64,000 bases of DNA from Mycobacterium sp. OAS707 (GTDB taxonomy: Bacteria > Actinomycetota > Actinomycetes > Mycobacteriales > Mycobacteriaceae): assembly GCF_014873705.1 (NCBI RefSeq), contig NZ_JADBDS010000003.1, positions 1,240,001-1,304,000 of the forward strand, given 5' to 3'. The notes beneath the pieces were generated by a model. It saw only the letters and a program-made list of their open reading frames with translations. It was not told the origin of the DNA and did not search any database. The position numbers and the translations under genes are program-made. This document shows, one piece after another, positions 51,475 to 59,061 of this stretch (its first letter is position 1; every line of letters begins with the position of its first letter).

Positions 51475-52579
51475 ACTTGATGACGCCGCGAATGTTCTTG
51501 CCGTCCAGCATGTCCTGATAACCGTCGTTGATGTTCTCCAACGAATAAGTCGTGGTGACCATCTCGTCGATCTTCAGCTGACCCGACTTGTAGAGGCCGA
51601 CGAGCTTCGGCGTCTCGATGTGCGAGCTCCCGCCACCGAAGATGTTGCCCTTCAACGTCTTCTGCAGCATGGTGAACAGGAAGAGGTTGAGCTTCACGTC
51701 GACGTCCATCATCGAGCCCATGCCGGTCACCACGCAGGTGCCGGTCTTGGCCGTGAGGATCATCGCCTCTTCGAGGTACTCGCCCTTCATCTCGCCGACG
51801 GCGATGATCGTCTTGTCGGCCATCAGGCCGTGGGTGACGTCGATCATCGGTCCGATGGCCTCGGCCATCGACGGGTAGACGTGGGTGGCGCCGAACTTGA
51901 TGGCCTGGTCGCGCTTCCATTCGTTCGGGTCGATGGCGATGACGGTCTTTGCGCCGGAGATGACGGCGCCCTGCAGCGCGCTCATGCCGATGCCGCCGAC
52001 GCCGACGATCGCGACGGTCTCACCGGGTTGCACCTGGGCGACGTTGGTGGCCGAACCGAAGCCCGTCGGCACCGCGCAACCCATGATGGCGGCGGTCTCG
52101 AACGGGATGTCCTTGTCGATCTTGACGACGGAGTCCTTGTGCACGGTCATGTACGGGGCGAACGTGCCGAGCAGGTTCATCGGCGACACCTCGGTGGTGC
52201 CTGCGTGCACGCGGCTGGTGCCGTCGGCGATGGCCTTGCCGCCGAGCAGCACGGCGCCGCGGTCGCACAGCGAGCGATAACCCTTCAGGCACGGCGGACA
52301 CTCCCCGCATGCCGGGATGAAGGCGAGGATGACGTGGTCGCCCTCTTCGATGCCCTTTACGTTGCTGCCGACCTTGGTCACAACTCCTGCGCCCTCGTGG
52401 CCGCCGAGGGCGGGAAGGCCGATCGGGGTGGCGCCGGTGGTGAGGTGATAGTCCGAGTGGCACATGCCTGCGGCGTGCATGCGGATCTGCACCTCATCGG
52501 CGACGGGGTCGCCGATCTCGATCTCGTCGACGCGGAACGGGGAGTTGAGCTCCCAAAGCAGAGCCCCTTTGGTCTTCAT
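51455..52579 (-). CDS. NDMA-type zinc alcohol dehydrogenase
   Basis: The predicted product has 374 residues. Catalytic-zinc ligands are Cys40 (AGMCHSDYH) and His61-Glu62 (ALGGHEGAG), with a structural-zinc loop CGECPPCLKGYRSLC and the glycine motif GVGGIGMSALQGA. The start MKTKGALLWELNSPFRVDEIEIGDP and end GVIKFSEADW are typical of the actinobacterial NDMA-dependent alcohol dehydrogenases, which keep NAD(H) tightly bound and use an alternative electron acceptor. A KstR-type site lies 14 bases before the start. Confidence 0.9.
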   Translation of the reverse strand: MKTKGALLWELNSPFRVDEIEIGDPVADEVQIRMHAAGMCHSDYHLTTGATPIGLPALGGHEGAGVVTKVGSNVKGIEEGDHVILAFIPACGECPPCLKGYRSLCDRGAVLLGGKAIADGTSRVHAGTTEVSPMNLLGTFAPYMTVHKDSVVKIDKDIPFETAAIMGCAVPTGFGSATNVAQVQPGETVAIVGVGGIGMSALQGAVISGAKTVIAIDPNEWKRDQAIKFGATHVYPSMAEAIGPMIDVTHGLMADKTIIAVGEMKGEYLEEAMILTAKTGTCVVTGMGSMMDVDVKLNLFLFTMLQKTLKGNIFGGGSSHIETPKLVGLYKSGQLKIDEMVTTTYSLENINDGYQDMLDGKNIRGVIKFSEADW

Positions 52580-52592
52580 GAATCGCGATCAT

Positions 52593-52606
52593 AGAACACG
52601 TTACAA
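52593..52606. promoter_or_regulatory. KstR-type operator upstream of the alcohol dehydrogenase
   Basis: TAGAACACGTTACA fits the KstR consensus TNNAACNNGTTNNA at every fixed base. KstR is the TetR repressor of mycobacterial cholesterol catabolism. The site lies between the gene start and the upstream DNA, where a repressor would block transcription. It is a short motif, so a chance match is possible. Confidence 0.55.
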
Positions 52607-52663
52607 AACACGTGTCAACTTGCCCCCTAAGCTGCGGTGATACCACGCTAGATGGAGTCGTCC

Positions 52664-52720
52664 CGCGAGTGGCCACTTAGCGCACGTCTTGGATGGTTTT
52701 GCGTGTCATAACTGGCCACT
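52664..52720. repeat. Left-end imperfect hairpin of the nuclease element
   Basis: The outer arm CGCGAGTGGCCACTTA and inner arm ATAACTGGCCACT pair over 12 bases with one mismatch. A further CACG/CGTG pairing extends the stem inside the 28-base spacer. AGTGGCCACT is also palindromic by itself. The hairpin lies in the divergent region between the alcohol dehydrogenase and the nuclease gene, so it is not a terminator. Confidence 0.8.
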
Positions 52721-52765
52721 CGAACTACGTGGAGCCGTTCAGGCGCGGCCTTCGTCCTAACTCGC

Positions 52766-53647
52766 ATGGCAGAGGCGACGCCGTTTCTCGGCACCGAAGC
52801 GCTGGCGCTCAGCACAGTGACAAGGCGAACGCTGCGCAGCCGGTACGACTCAGTGCACAGGGACGTGTACATCGCAAAGGGTGTGCCGCTGACACCGGAA
52901 ACGCGAGCCGTCGCGGCATGGCTTTGGTCTGGTCGGCAAGCCACTGCCGCAGGTTTCTCTGCCGCTGGCCTGCATGGGGCGAAGTGGATCGATCCGCAGC
53001 GGCCGGCTGAGTTGTATCGCCGCAACGGCAAGCCGGCCGGCGGAATCGTCATCCATCGAGACGAATTGGCAGTTGACGAGATTTGCGTGGTTAGGGGTAT
53101 TCAAGCGACAACACCCGCCAGGACGGCCTTCGATCTCGGCCGTCGCGACCGTCGCCTGCAAGCGCTTATCGCGGTGGATGCGTTGGCCAACGCGGTCCGT
53201 TTGCAGTCAATTGATGTTCACCCGCTGATCGAGCGACACCGCGGGGTGCGCGGGTTGGTGCAGCTACGTGAAGTGGTCGACCTGATGGACTGCGGCGCCG
53301 AATCGCCGCAGGAAACTCGAACACGGCTCGTGCTCATCGATGCGGGACTTCCGCGACCGACGACCCAGATTGTCGTCGGCCGATGGCGCATCGATATGGG
53401 ATGGGCTGAGTTCAAAGTCGGTGTCGAGTACGACGGGCCTCAGCACTGGACAGACCCGCGGCGTCGCACCCGCGACATCGAAAAGTACGCCGACCTCGAC
53501 TGTCGCGGGTGGCGGATGGTGCGCGCCAACGACGAGTTGTTGCGATGGCGGTCCCACGTGATTGTCGCGAGGGTGTGCGCAGCGCTCGAGGCAGCGGGCG
53601 CCCAGTGGCCAGTTATTGCACGGATTTTGAGCGATGGCGTGGCATAA
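52766..53647 (+). CDS. DUF559/Vsr-like nuclease-fold protein with AbiEi-type N-terminus
   Basis: The predicted product has 293 residues. The N-terminal half resembles the winged-helix antitoxin-like region of actinobacterial AbiEi-type proteins (DVYIAKGVPLTPETRAVAAWLWSGRQATAAGFSAAGLHGAKWI and GIQATTPARTAFDLGRR). The C-terminal half, from residue 178, is a PD-(D/E)XK/Vsr-type fold. Glu179 and Glu183 (ESPQE), Asp210 (RIDMGW) and Glu221 with Gln226-His227 (VGVEYDGPQHW) are the likely catalytic set, followed by RRTRDIEKYADLDCRGWRMVR. The family is abundant and poorly characterised in mycobacteria. Its stop codon lies inside the right terminal repeat. No toxin partner is adjacent. Confidence 0.85.
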   Translation: MAEATPFLGTEALALSTVTRRTLRSRYDSVHRDVYIAKGVPLTPETRAVAAWLWSGRQATAAGFSAAGLHGAKWIDPQRPAELYRRNGKPAGGIVIHRDELAVDEICVVRGIQATTPARTAFDLGRRDRRLQALIAVDALANAVRLQSIDVHPLIERHRGVRGLVQLREVVDLMDCGAESPQETRTRLVLIDAGLPRPTTQIVVGRWRIDMGWAEFKVGVEYDGPQHWTDPRRRTRDIEKYADLDCRGWRMVRANDELLRWRSHVIVARVCAALEAAGAQWPVIARILSDGVA

Positions 53648-53660
53648 GTGGCCACTCGCG
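53604..53660. repeat. Right-end imperfect hairpin of the nuclease element
   Basis: The inner arm AGTGGCCAGTTAT and outer arm TAAGTGGCCACTCGCG mirror the left-end structure with identical spacing. The inner arm codes for part of the nuclease C-terminus (around QWPVIARI) and the outer arm supplies its stop codon. Lying between the convergent nuclease and sigG genes, this end might also act as a two-way terminator. Confidence 0.8.
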
Positions 53661-53661
53661 C

Positions 53662-54663
53662 CTACAGGTGCGCCGGTAAGCCGAACTTCTCGAACAGCGC
53701 GACGTCCATGAACGCCACCACGTGCGAGACGCCACCGGGTTTGACGTCGAGCACGTGCAATTGGAACGCCTCGTGCTTGCTCGTCTCCCGATTGAGCATG
53801 TACAGCGCCGCAGCCGGTTGGCCGTTGGCCGTGGTCCGCAGGAAGCGCATGTCGCCCGGGCCCTCGGCTGGGCAATGGTCCCGGGTGAGCGTGACGATCT
53901 GCTCGGGCCCCTGATACCAGCCGTCGAACGGAGGCATCTCCCATATCGCGTCGTCGGTGAACATCTTCACGAGCTCGTTGACGTCATAGTTCTCGAACGC
54001 GGCGATGTAGCGGTCGAGCAGATCCTTGGTCTCCGGCGAATCGGGTTCGGCCAGCTTGTCGTCCTCGCTGGGGCCGACCGCCTCGAGCTGCGCCCGCGCC
54101 CGCTGCAAAAGGCTGTTGATCGCGGCTGTCGACGTCCCGATGGCCTCAGCCACCTCGGCGGCCTTCCACTGCAGCACGTCGCGCAGCACCAGGACGGCCC
54201 GCTGGCGCGGCGACAGATGCTGCAGCGCCGCCACGAACGCCAACCGCACCGACTCGCGTGAGCCGACGAGGTTCGAGGGATCAGCGGACTCGTCGGGCAA
54301 CGGTTCCAGCCACGGCACCTCGGCCCGTTCGTTGAGCTCGCCGTGTGCATCCGAACTCGGCTGGCCCAACCCGCTGGGCAACGCGCGTCGCTGCCGTGAG
54401 TCCAGTGCGGTCAGGCAGGTGTTGGTGGCGATCCGGTAGAGCCATGTCCGCAACGACGACTGGCCCTTGAACCCGCCGTAGGCCTTCCATGCCCGCAGGT
54501 ACGTCTCCTGAACCAGGTCTTCCGCGTCGTGCAGCGAACCGGTCATCCGGTAGCAGTGCGCCAGCAGTTCGCGCCGGTGAGGCTCGGCCTTGAGTAGGAA
54601 CTCGTCATCGGTTTCGTGGGCGAGGACGGTCACCTTGGGAAGCTTACGCAGACCCACCGACAT
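53662..54663 (-). CDS. sigG: ECF sigma factor with SnoaL-like C-terminal domain (SigG-like)
   Basis: The predicted product has 333 residues. Sigma region 2 is HRRELLAHCYRMTGSLHDAEDLVQETYLRAWKAYGGFKGQSSLRTWLYRIATNTCLTAL, and region 4 is ALQHLSPRQRAVLVLRDVLQWKAAEVAEAIGTSTAAINSLLQRARAQL. An NTF2/SnoaL-like domain follows from residue 210 (LLDRYIAAFENYDVNELVKMFTDDAIWEMPPF). No anti-sigma gene is adjacent, as is usual for this class, where the C-terminal domain regulates. The place between a pirin and the Rv0183-type lipase supports SigG. The start may instead be the GTG at 54633. Confidence 0.88.
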   Translation of the reverse strand: MSVGLRKLPKVTVLAHETDDEFLLKAEPHRRELLAHCYRMTGSLHDAEDLVQETYLRAWKAYGGFKGQSSLRTWLYRIATNTCLTALDSRQRRALPSGLGQPSSDAHGELNERAEVPWLEPLPDESADPSNLVGSRESVRLAFVAALQHLSPRQRAVLVLRDVLQWKAAEVAEAIGTSTAAINSLLQRARAQLEAVGPSEDDKLAEPDSPETKDLLDRYIAAFENYDVNELVKMFTDDAIWEMPPFDGWYQGPEQIVTLTRDHCPAEGPGDMRFLRTTANGQPAAALYMLNRETSKHEAFQLHVLDVKPGGVSHVVAFMDVALFEKFGLPAHL

Positions 54664-54683
54664 GCACTCGCTACTCTCCCCTG

Positions 54684-55523
54684 ATGGCCACTACGCGCAA
54701 GGAACGCAGCTTCGACGGGGTCGGCGGCGTGCGCATCGTCTACGACGTGTGGGCCCCGGACACCGAGCCGCGCGGCGTCGTCGTCCTCGCCCACGGCTAC
54801 GCCGAGCACGCCCGCCGCTACGACCATGTCGCGCAACGGTTCGGCGAATCCGGCCTCGTCACCTATGCGCTGGACCATCGAGGCCACGGCCGCTCCGGTG
54901 GCAAGCGCGTGTTCCTGCGCGACATCTCCGAATACACCGACGACTTCCACACCCTGGTCGGCATCGCGGCCGCCGATCACCCTGGCTTGAAGCGCATCGT
55001 GTTGGGCCACAGCATGGGCGGCGGCATCGTGTTCGCGTACGGCGTCGAGCATCCCGAGGACTACTCGGCGATGGTGCTGTCGGGACCCGCGGTGGACGCG
55101 CAGGAGGGCGTGTCGCCGGTGATGGTCGTCGTGGCCAAGCTGCTCGGCAAGATCCTGCCGGGCCTGCCCGTCGAACAACTGCCCACCGACGCGGTGTCCC
55201 GTGACCCCGAGGTGGTGGCCGCCTACAACGCCGACCCGATGGTCCACCACGGCAAGCTGCCCGCAGGCATTGCCAGGGCGCTGATCGGCGTCGGCGAGAC
55301 CATGCCCCAGCGCGCGGGTGCGATCACTGCGCCACTGCTTGTCGTGCACGGCGAGCAGGACAAGCTGATCCCGGTCGACGGCAGTAGGCACCTGGTCGAA
55401 TGCGTAGGTTCGGCTGATGTGCACCTGAAGGTCTACCCCGAGCTGTACCACGAGGTGTTCAATGAGCCCGAACGCGCCGTGGTGCTCGACGACGTCTCGT
55501 CATGGATCGAGGTCCGCCTTTGA
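54684..55523 (+). CDS. Monoacylglycerol lipase (Rv0183-like)
   Basis: The predicted product has 279 residues. The alpha/beta hydrolase carries the oxyanion strand VVVLAHGYAEHARRYDHVA, the nucleophile elbow GHSMGGG (Ser near 110), the acid in LVVHGEQDKLIPVDGSRHL, and the catalytic His in YPELYHEVFNEPE. Length and motifs match Rv0183, a monoacylglycerol lipase. It is divergent from sigG across 20 bases and overlaps the following lipoprotein gene. Confidence 0.92.
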   Translation: MATTRKERSFDGVGGVRIVYDVWAPDTEPRGVVVLAHGYAEHARRYDHVAQRFGESGLVTYALDHRGHGRSGGKRVFLRDISEYTDDFHTLVGIAAADHPGLKRIVLGHSMGGGIVFAYGVEHPEDYSAMVLSGPAVDAQEGVSPVMVVVAKLLGKILPGLPVEQLPTDAVSRDPEVVAAYNADPMVHHGKLPAGIARALIGVGETMPQRAGAITAPLLVVHGEQDKLIPVDGSRHLVECVGSADVHLKVYPELYHEVFNEPERAVVLDDVSSWIEVRL

Positions 55524-56506
55524 AAGGCATTGTTGCTCTTGCTGTTTCGCTGGTGCTCGCTCTCGCCGGCTGCTCGTCGGACGACCATCCCTGGGTCGAT
55601 GACGACGTCACTTTCCAGGTGGCCGACGGCCTCACCGTGCACGGCACCTACCGTCACCAGCAAGGCGGCGGGCCGGCGCCTGCGGCGTTGCTGATCTCCG
55701 AAAGCGGACCGACGGACCGCAACGGGGACAACGCCGTCGTCGGCCCGATCGGCAACATGCGCCAACTGGCCGAACAACTGTCGTCGCTCGGCGTCGCCAG
55801 CCTGCGCTACGACAAGGTCGGCACCGGCAAGACCGGTCTGGGCCCCTACAAGGGCCGCCCCAACGACGTCGTCAGCGCCGTCTACACCGCGGGCGCCCAG
55901 GCGGCGGTGCGCTACCTCGCCGACCAGTCGGGTACCGACAAGGGCCGCATCTCGGTGTATGGCCTCGGTGAGGGCACCATCCATGCGATGGCGCTGGCCA
56001 CCGACACCACTCCAGGGGCGCCAAAGATCCACTCGCTTGGCCTGTTTCAGCCGCTGCCCGGCCGATACCTGGACATCATCACCAACCGGGTGCGCGGCGA
56101 TGCCAGCGCCCAGACGCTGGCGACGTGGCTGGCCGCGGTCAACGAGGTGCGGACCAAGGGCACGGTGTCCGACAAACTGCCCGAAGGGCTGGGCGCCATC
56201 GTCAACCCCGGCAATGTGCGGGCCGTCGTCGAGACCGACAAGATCGATCCGATCGCGGAGGCGGCGAAGGTGCCCGCAGGCACTCCCGTCCTGTTGACGT
56301 GCTCGGACACCGACAGCCAGGCCAAGTGCGACACCGAGCAACCGCTGATCGACGCGCTCAAGCACACCGCGCTCACCGTCGTGCAATTGCAGGGCGTCAA
56401 CCATGTGCTACGCGACGACCCCAGCGACAGCATCGCGAACCTCACCAAGGCGGGTCCGCTTTCTCCACAGGTGGTCACGGCGCTCGACGTGTTTGTCGGA
56501 AAGTAG
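55520..56506 (+). CDS. Alpha/beta-hydrolase-like lipoprotein
   Basis: The predicted product has 328 residues from a TTG that overlaps the lipase stop (TTGA), with GAGGT eight bases upstream; an ATG at 55502 is the alternative. The lipoprotein signal VALAVSLVLALAGC gives lipidated Cys18. The fold starts with FQVADGLTVHGTYRHQ, ALLISESGPTDRNGD and LASLRYDKVGTGKT-like strands. At the nucleophile elbow the sequence is YGLGEGTIHA, so glycine-glutamate replaces GxSxG. The serine may be missing or displaced, which questions catalytic activity. The late His is present in QGVNHVLRD. Confidence 0.78.
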   Translation: MKGIVALAVSLVLALAGCSSDDHPWVDDDVTFQVADGLTVHGTYRHQQGGGPAPAALLISESGPTDRNGDNAVVGPIGNMRQLAEQLSSLGVASLRYDKVGTGKTGLGPYKGRPNDVVSAVYTAGAQAAVRYLADQSGTDKGRISVYGLGEGTIHAMALATDTTPGAPKIHSLGLFQPLPGRYLDIITNRVRGDASAQTLATWLAAVNEVRTKGTVSDKLPEGLGAIVNPGNVRAVVETDKIDPIAEAAKVPAGTPVLLTCSDTDSQAKCDTEQPLIDALKHTALTVVQLQGVNHVLRDDPSDSIANLTKAGPLSPQVVTALDVFVGK

Positions 56507-56521
56507 CTTTAGTCTCGAAGC

Positions 56522-57271
56522 GTGACTGACGACAAGATGCTGGCGCGCATCGCCGCGCTGCTCCGCCAGGCCGAGGGGACCGATAACCAGCACGAGGCCG
56601 ACGCATTCATGGCCGCCGCACAGCGGTTGGCCACGGCGACGTCGATCGACCTGGCGGTCGCCCGCGCCCATTCCGACAAGCGCACGAAGGCGCAGACGCC
56701 CGTGCAGCGCACGATCACGATCGGCAATCCGGGCACCCGCGGATTACGCACGTATGTGCAGTTGTTCACCGTGATCGCCCACGCCAACGACGTGAAGTGT
56801 GACGTCGCGTCGAACTCGACGTTCGTCTATGCGTACGGCTTCGCCGAGGACATCGATGCCACTCACGCGCTGTACGCCAGCCTGGTGATGCAGATGGTCA
56901 GGGCGTCGGAGGCCTACATCTCGTCGGGAGCGCACCGGCCGACGCCGACGATCACTGCGCGACTCAACTTCCAACTGGCCTTCGGCGCCCGCATCGGAAA
57001 GCGACTGGTGGAGGCGCGTGAGCAGGCGCAGCGCGAGGCCACCAAGGGCCGTGACAGCCAGCCCGGGACCGCTATTGCGTTGCGCGACAAGGATATCGAA
57101 CTGAAGGACTTCTACCGCGAGACGTCGCAGGCGCGTGGCACATGGCGGGCCACCAGCGCGACGGCGGGCTACTCGTCGGCTGCCCGGCGCGCCGGTGATC
57201 GCGCGGGCAAGCGGGCCCGGCTCGGCCACAGCCCGGAGCTGGCAGGCGCCCGCTCGGCATTGGAGACGTGA
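56522..57271 (+). CDS. DUF2786 protein (Rv0184-like)
   Basis: The predicted product has 249 residues, the same length as recalled for Rv0184. The N-terminal DUF2786 motif reads MLARIAALLRQAEGTDNQHEADAFMAAAQRLATATSIDLAVAR. A mixed domain follows, then a basic C-terminus (SAARRAGDRAGKRARLG) that may bind nucleic acid. It overlaps the next gene by four bases. The function is unknown. Confidence 0.85.
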   Translation: MTDDKMLARIAALLRQAEGTDNQHEADAFMAAAQRLATATSIDLAVARAHSDKRTKAQTPVQRTITIGNPGTRGLRTYVQLFTVIAHANDVKCDVASNSTFVYAYGFAEDIDATHALYASLVMQMVRASEAYISSGAHRPTPTITARLNFQLAFGARIGKRLVEAREQAQREATKGRDSQPGTAIALRDKDIELKDFYRETSQARGTWRATSATAGYSSAARRAGDRAGKRARLGHSPELAGARSALET

Positions 57272-57744
57272 CGCCACGCGACACACAGCGCGCAAAGGTC
57301 TATGCCGCTGAGGAATTCGTGCGCACGCTGTTCGATCGTGCGGCCGAACGCGGCAATCGTGTCGTCGAGTTCTTCGGCGCGCAGCTGACGCTTCCACCTG
57401 AGGGACGCTTCGGGTCGGCCGCCGCGGTGCAACGGTATGTCGACGACGTGTTGGCCCATGTCGGCGCGAATCGCCCGCTGACTGTGCGGGCGCGCCGGGG
57501 GACCACCGCCGCGCACTACGAGCGTGTCGGCGACGACGCCACCATCGCGGTGCCCGACCGCCGCTCGACCTGGGCGCTGCGCGAGTTGGTGGTGTTGCAC
57601 GAGATCGCCCATCACCTCAGCGACGCCGAGCCGCCGCACGGGCCGGAGTTCGTCGCGACGTTCTGCGAACTCGCCGAGGCGGTGATGGGTCCGGAGGTCG
57701 CCCACGTGTTGCGTGTCGTATACGCCAAAGAAGGTGTGCGGTAG
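57268..57744 (+). CDS. Zinc-hydrolase-like protein with HEIAHH motif (Rv0185-like)
   Basis: The predicted product has 158 residues from a GTG overlapping the DUF2786 stop. Near residue 112 the sequence VVLHEIAHHLSDAEPPHGPEFVATFCELAE has the HExxH zinc-protease motif plus a third His (HGPEF) at the spacing of SprT-like and related metallohydrolases. The rest is unlike known proteases. Translational coupling to the DUF2786 protein suggests the two act together. Confidence 0.82.
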   Translation: MTPRDTQRAKVYAAEEFVRTLFDRAAERGNRVVEFFGAQLTLPPEGRFGSAAAVQRYVDDVLAHVGANRPLTVRARRGTTAAHYERVGDDATIAVPDRRSTWALRELVVLHEIAHHLSDAEPPHGPEFVATFCELAEAVMGPEVAHVLRVVYAKEGVR

Positions 57745-57754
57745 CGTTTGTCGA

Positions 57755-58423
57755 GTGACTGACCCGGATCCCAAGGCGCTCGATGAGCTGTTCAACCGCG
57801 TGCTGAAGACCGAAGACGACGCACTGCGAGCGGCGCGCGAAGCGGGCAGCGCCGCAGGCATGCCTGCCATCGAGGTGTCCGCCCAACACGGCAAGCTGCT
57901 GTTCCTGTTGGCGACGGCGACGCGCGCTACGCGGGTGCTCGAGATCGGCACTCTCGCCGGTTACAGCACCATCCAGTTGGCGCGCGCCGTCGGACCCGGC
58001 GGCCGCGTCGTCACACTGGAATTCGAACGCAAGCACGCCGAGGTGGCGCGGCAGAATCTCGCGCGGGCCGACGTCGACGACCGGGTGGAGGTCATCGTCG
58101 GCGCAGCGCTGGACACCCTGCCGACGTTGGAGGGTCGAGGCGAAACATTCGATCTGATCTTCATCGACGCCGACAAGGAGAACAACCTCGCCTATGTCGA
58201 GTGGGCGATCAAACTTGGGGTGCCGGGCTCAATCATCGTGGTGGACAACATCGCTCGCTTCGGCCGCGTTCTTGACCCCGCGCCCGACGACCTACAGGCC
58301 CTTGCCGTTCGCGACATGCTCGACATGATGGGGGCCAACCCTCGGCTGGATGCGGCGGCGATTCAGACGGTCGGCACAAAGGGCTGGGACGGCTTCGCGG
58401 TGGCGATCGTCAAGCAGCTGTAG
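57755..58423 (+). CDS. SAM-dependent O-methyltransferase (Rv0187-like)
   Basis: The predicted product has 222 residues from a GTG at 57755. It is of the catechol/caffeoyl-CoA O-methyltransferase type: SAM motif VLEIGTLAGYSTIQLARAVG near residue 60, GRVVTLEFERKHAEVARQNL, and the metal-binding FDLIFIDADKENNLAYVEWAI with Asp and Asn in IIVVDNIARFGRV. It methylates a hydroxyl with Mg2+; the substrate is unknown. Confidence 0.9.
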   Translation: MTDPDPKALDELFNRVLKTEDDALRAAREAGSAAGMPAIEVSAQHGKLLFLLATATRATRVLEIGTLAGYSTIQLARAVGPGGRVVTLEFERKHAEVARQNLARADVDDRVEVIVGAALDTLPTLEGRGETFDLIFIDADKENNLAYVEWAIKLGVPGSIIVVDNIARFGRVLDPAPDDLQALAVRDMLDMMGANPRLDAAAIQTVGTKGWDGFAVAIVKQL

Positions 58424-58491
58424 TAACGGCAGCGCGCGGTGTATGACCGATTCGGCGACGAGTGAGCACCTGGGTGTGTTAATCCAGTGAC

Positions 58492-59016
58492 ATGCCAAGC
58501 CCTCTGCAGATAGGCGTCCTTGCTGCATGTGCCGCGCTGCTCGGGTCGCCGGTCGCTCACGCGGATCGAGCTGAGCCACCGCCGCTGTACGGGCACTACG
58601 ACTTGTTCATCGACTTCTCGCAGCAGACGTTCAACGGCATGCCGACGCCGATGAATCCGATAACCGTGCCGGTCCCGTTCACCACCCAATGCGACGCCAA
58701 CGGTTGCGTCGCGCGCATGGACAACAGGGACGACCATGCCCGCAACCCCGGCGCTCCCGTGGAGTACGAATACCGATGGAACAACGACCGCTGGGAAACC
58801 AGCGGTGAGTATCCCTACTTCTGCGACCGCAACGACCCCGGCAGCGCCGTCACGGCGCAACGCTCGGACTATTGGATCCCGAACCCCGACGGCAGTTTCT
58901 TCGGCGAGCGGACGCTGGTCATCGACGGGGCCGGCTGCCCCGGTGAAGGGCCAGGCACGCACATGGTGCCGATATCCCTGACTCCGGTGCAGCCGCCGGG
59001 CACTTTTGACAGATAA
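58492..59016 (+). CDS. Secreted protein of unknown function
   Basis: The predicted product has 174 residues. A signal peptide (QIGVLAACAALLGSPVAHA) with cleavage after AHA is followed by an aromatic-rich beta domain (YGHYDLFIDFSQQTFNGMP, YEYRWNNDRWETSGEYPYFC) with four cysteines that could form two disulfides. It has no domain name that I recognise. It may share a transcript with the iron-complex binding protein gene downstream. Confidence 0.75.
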   Translation: MPSPLQIGVLAACAALLGSPVAHADRAEPPPLYGHYDLFIDFSQQTFNGMPTPMNPITVPVPFTTQCDANGCVARMDNRDDHARNPGAPVEYEYRWNNDRWETSGEYPYFCDRNDPGSAVTAQRSDYWIPNPDGSFFGERTLVIDGAGCPGEGPGTHMVPISLTPVQPPGTFDR

Positions 59017-59061
59017 GTTAATTTGCCTGAAATCCGGCTGCGCGCGACCTACGCTGGCGCG

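Larger units (their letters stand above)
52664..53660. mobile_element. Candidate 997-bp element: nuclease gene enclosed by mirror-image hairpins
   Basis: The outer 16 bases, CGCGAGTGGCCACTTA at 52664-52679 and TAAGTGGCCACTCGCG at 53645-53660, are a perfect inverted repeat. Inside each is a second, opposed copy (ATAACTGGCCACT at 52708-52720; AGTGGCCAGTTAT at 53604-53616). The outer-to-inner spacing is exactly 28 bases at both ends, and CACG...CGTG sits at the same place in both spacers. The only gene within encodes a DUF559/Vsr-like nuclease whose TAA stop is part of the right repeat. The right end abuts the sigG stop codon. CGCG at each edge could be a 4-base target duplication. Confidence 0.6.
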
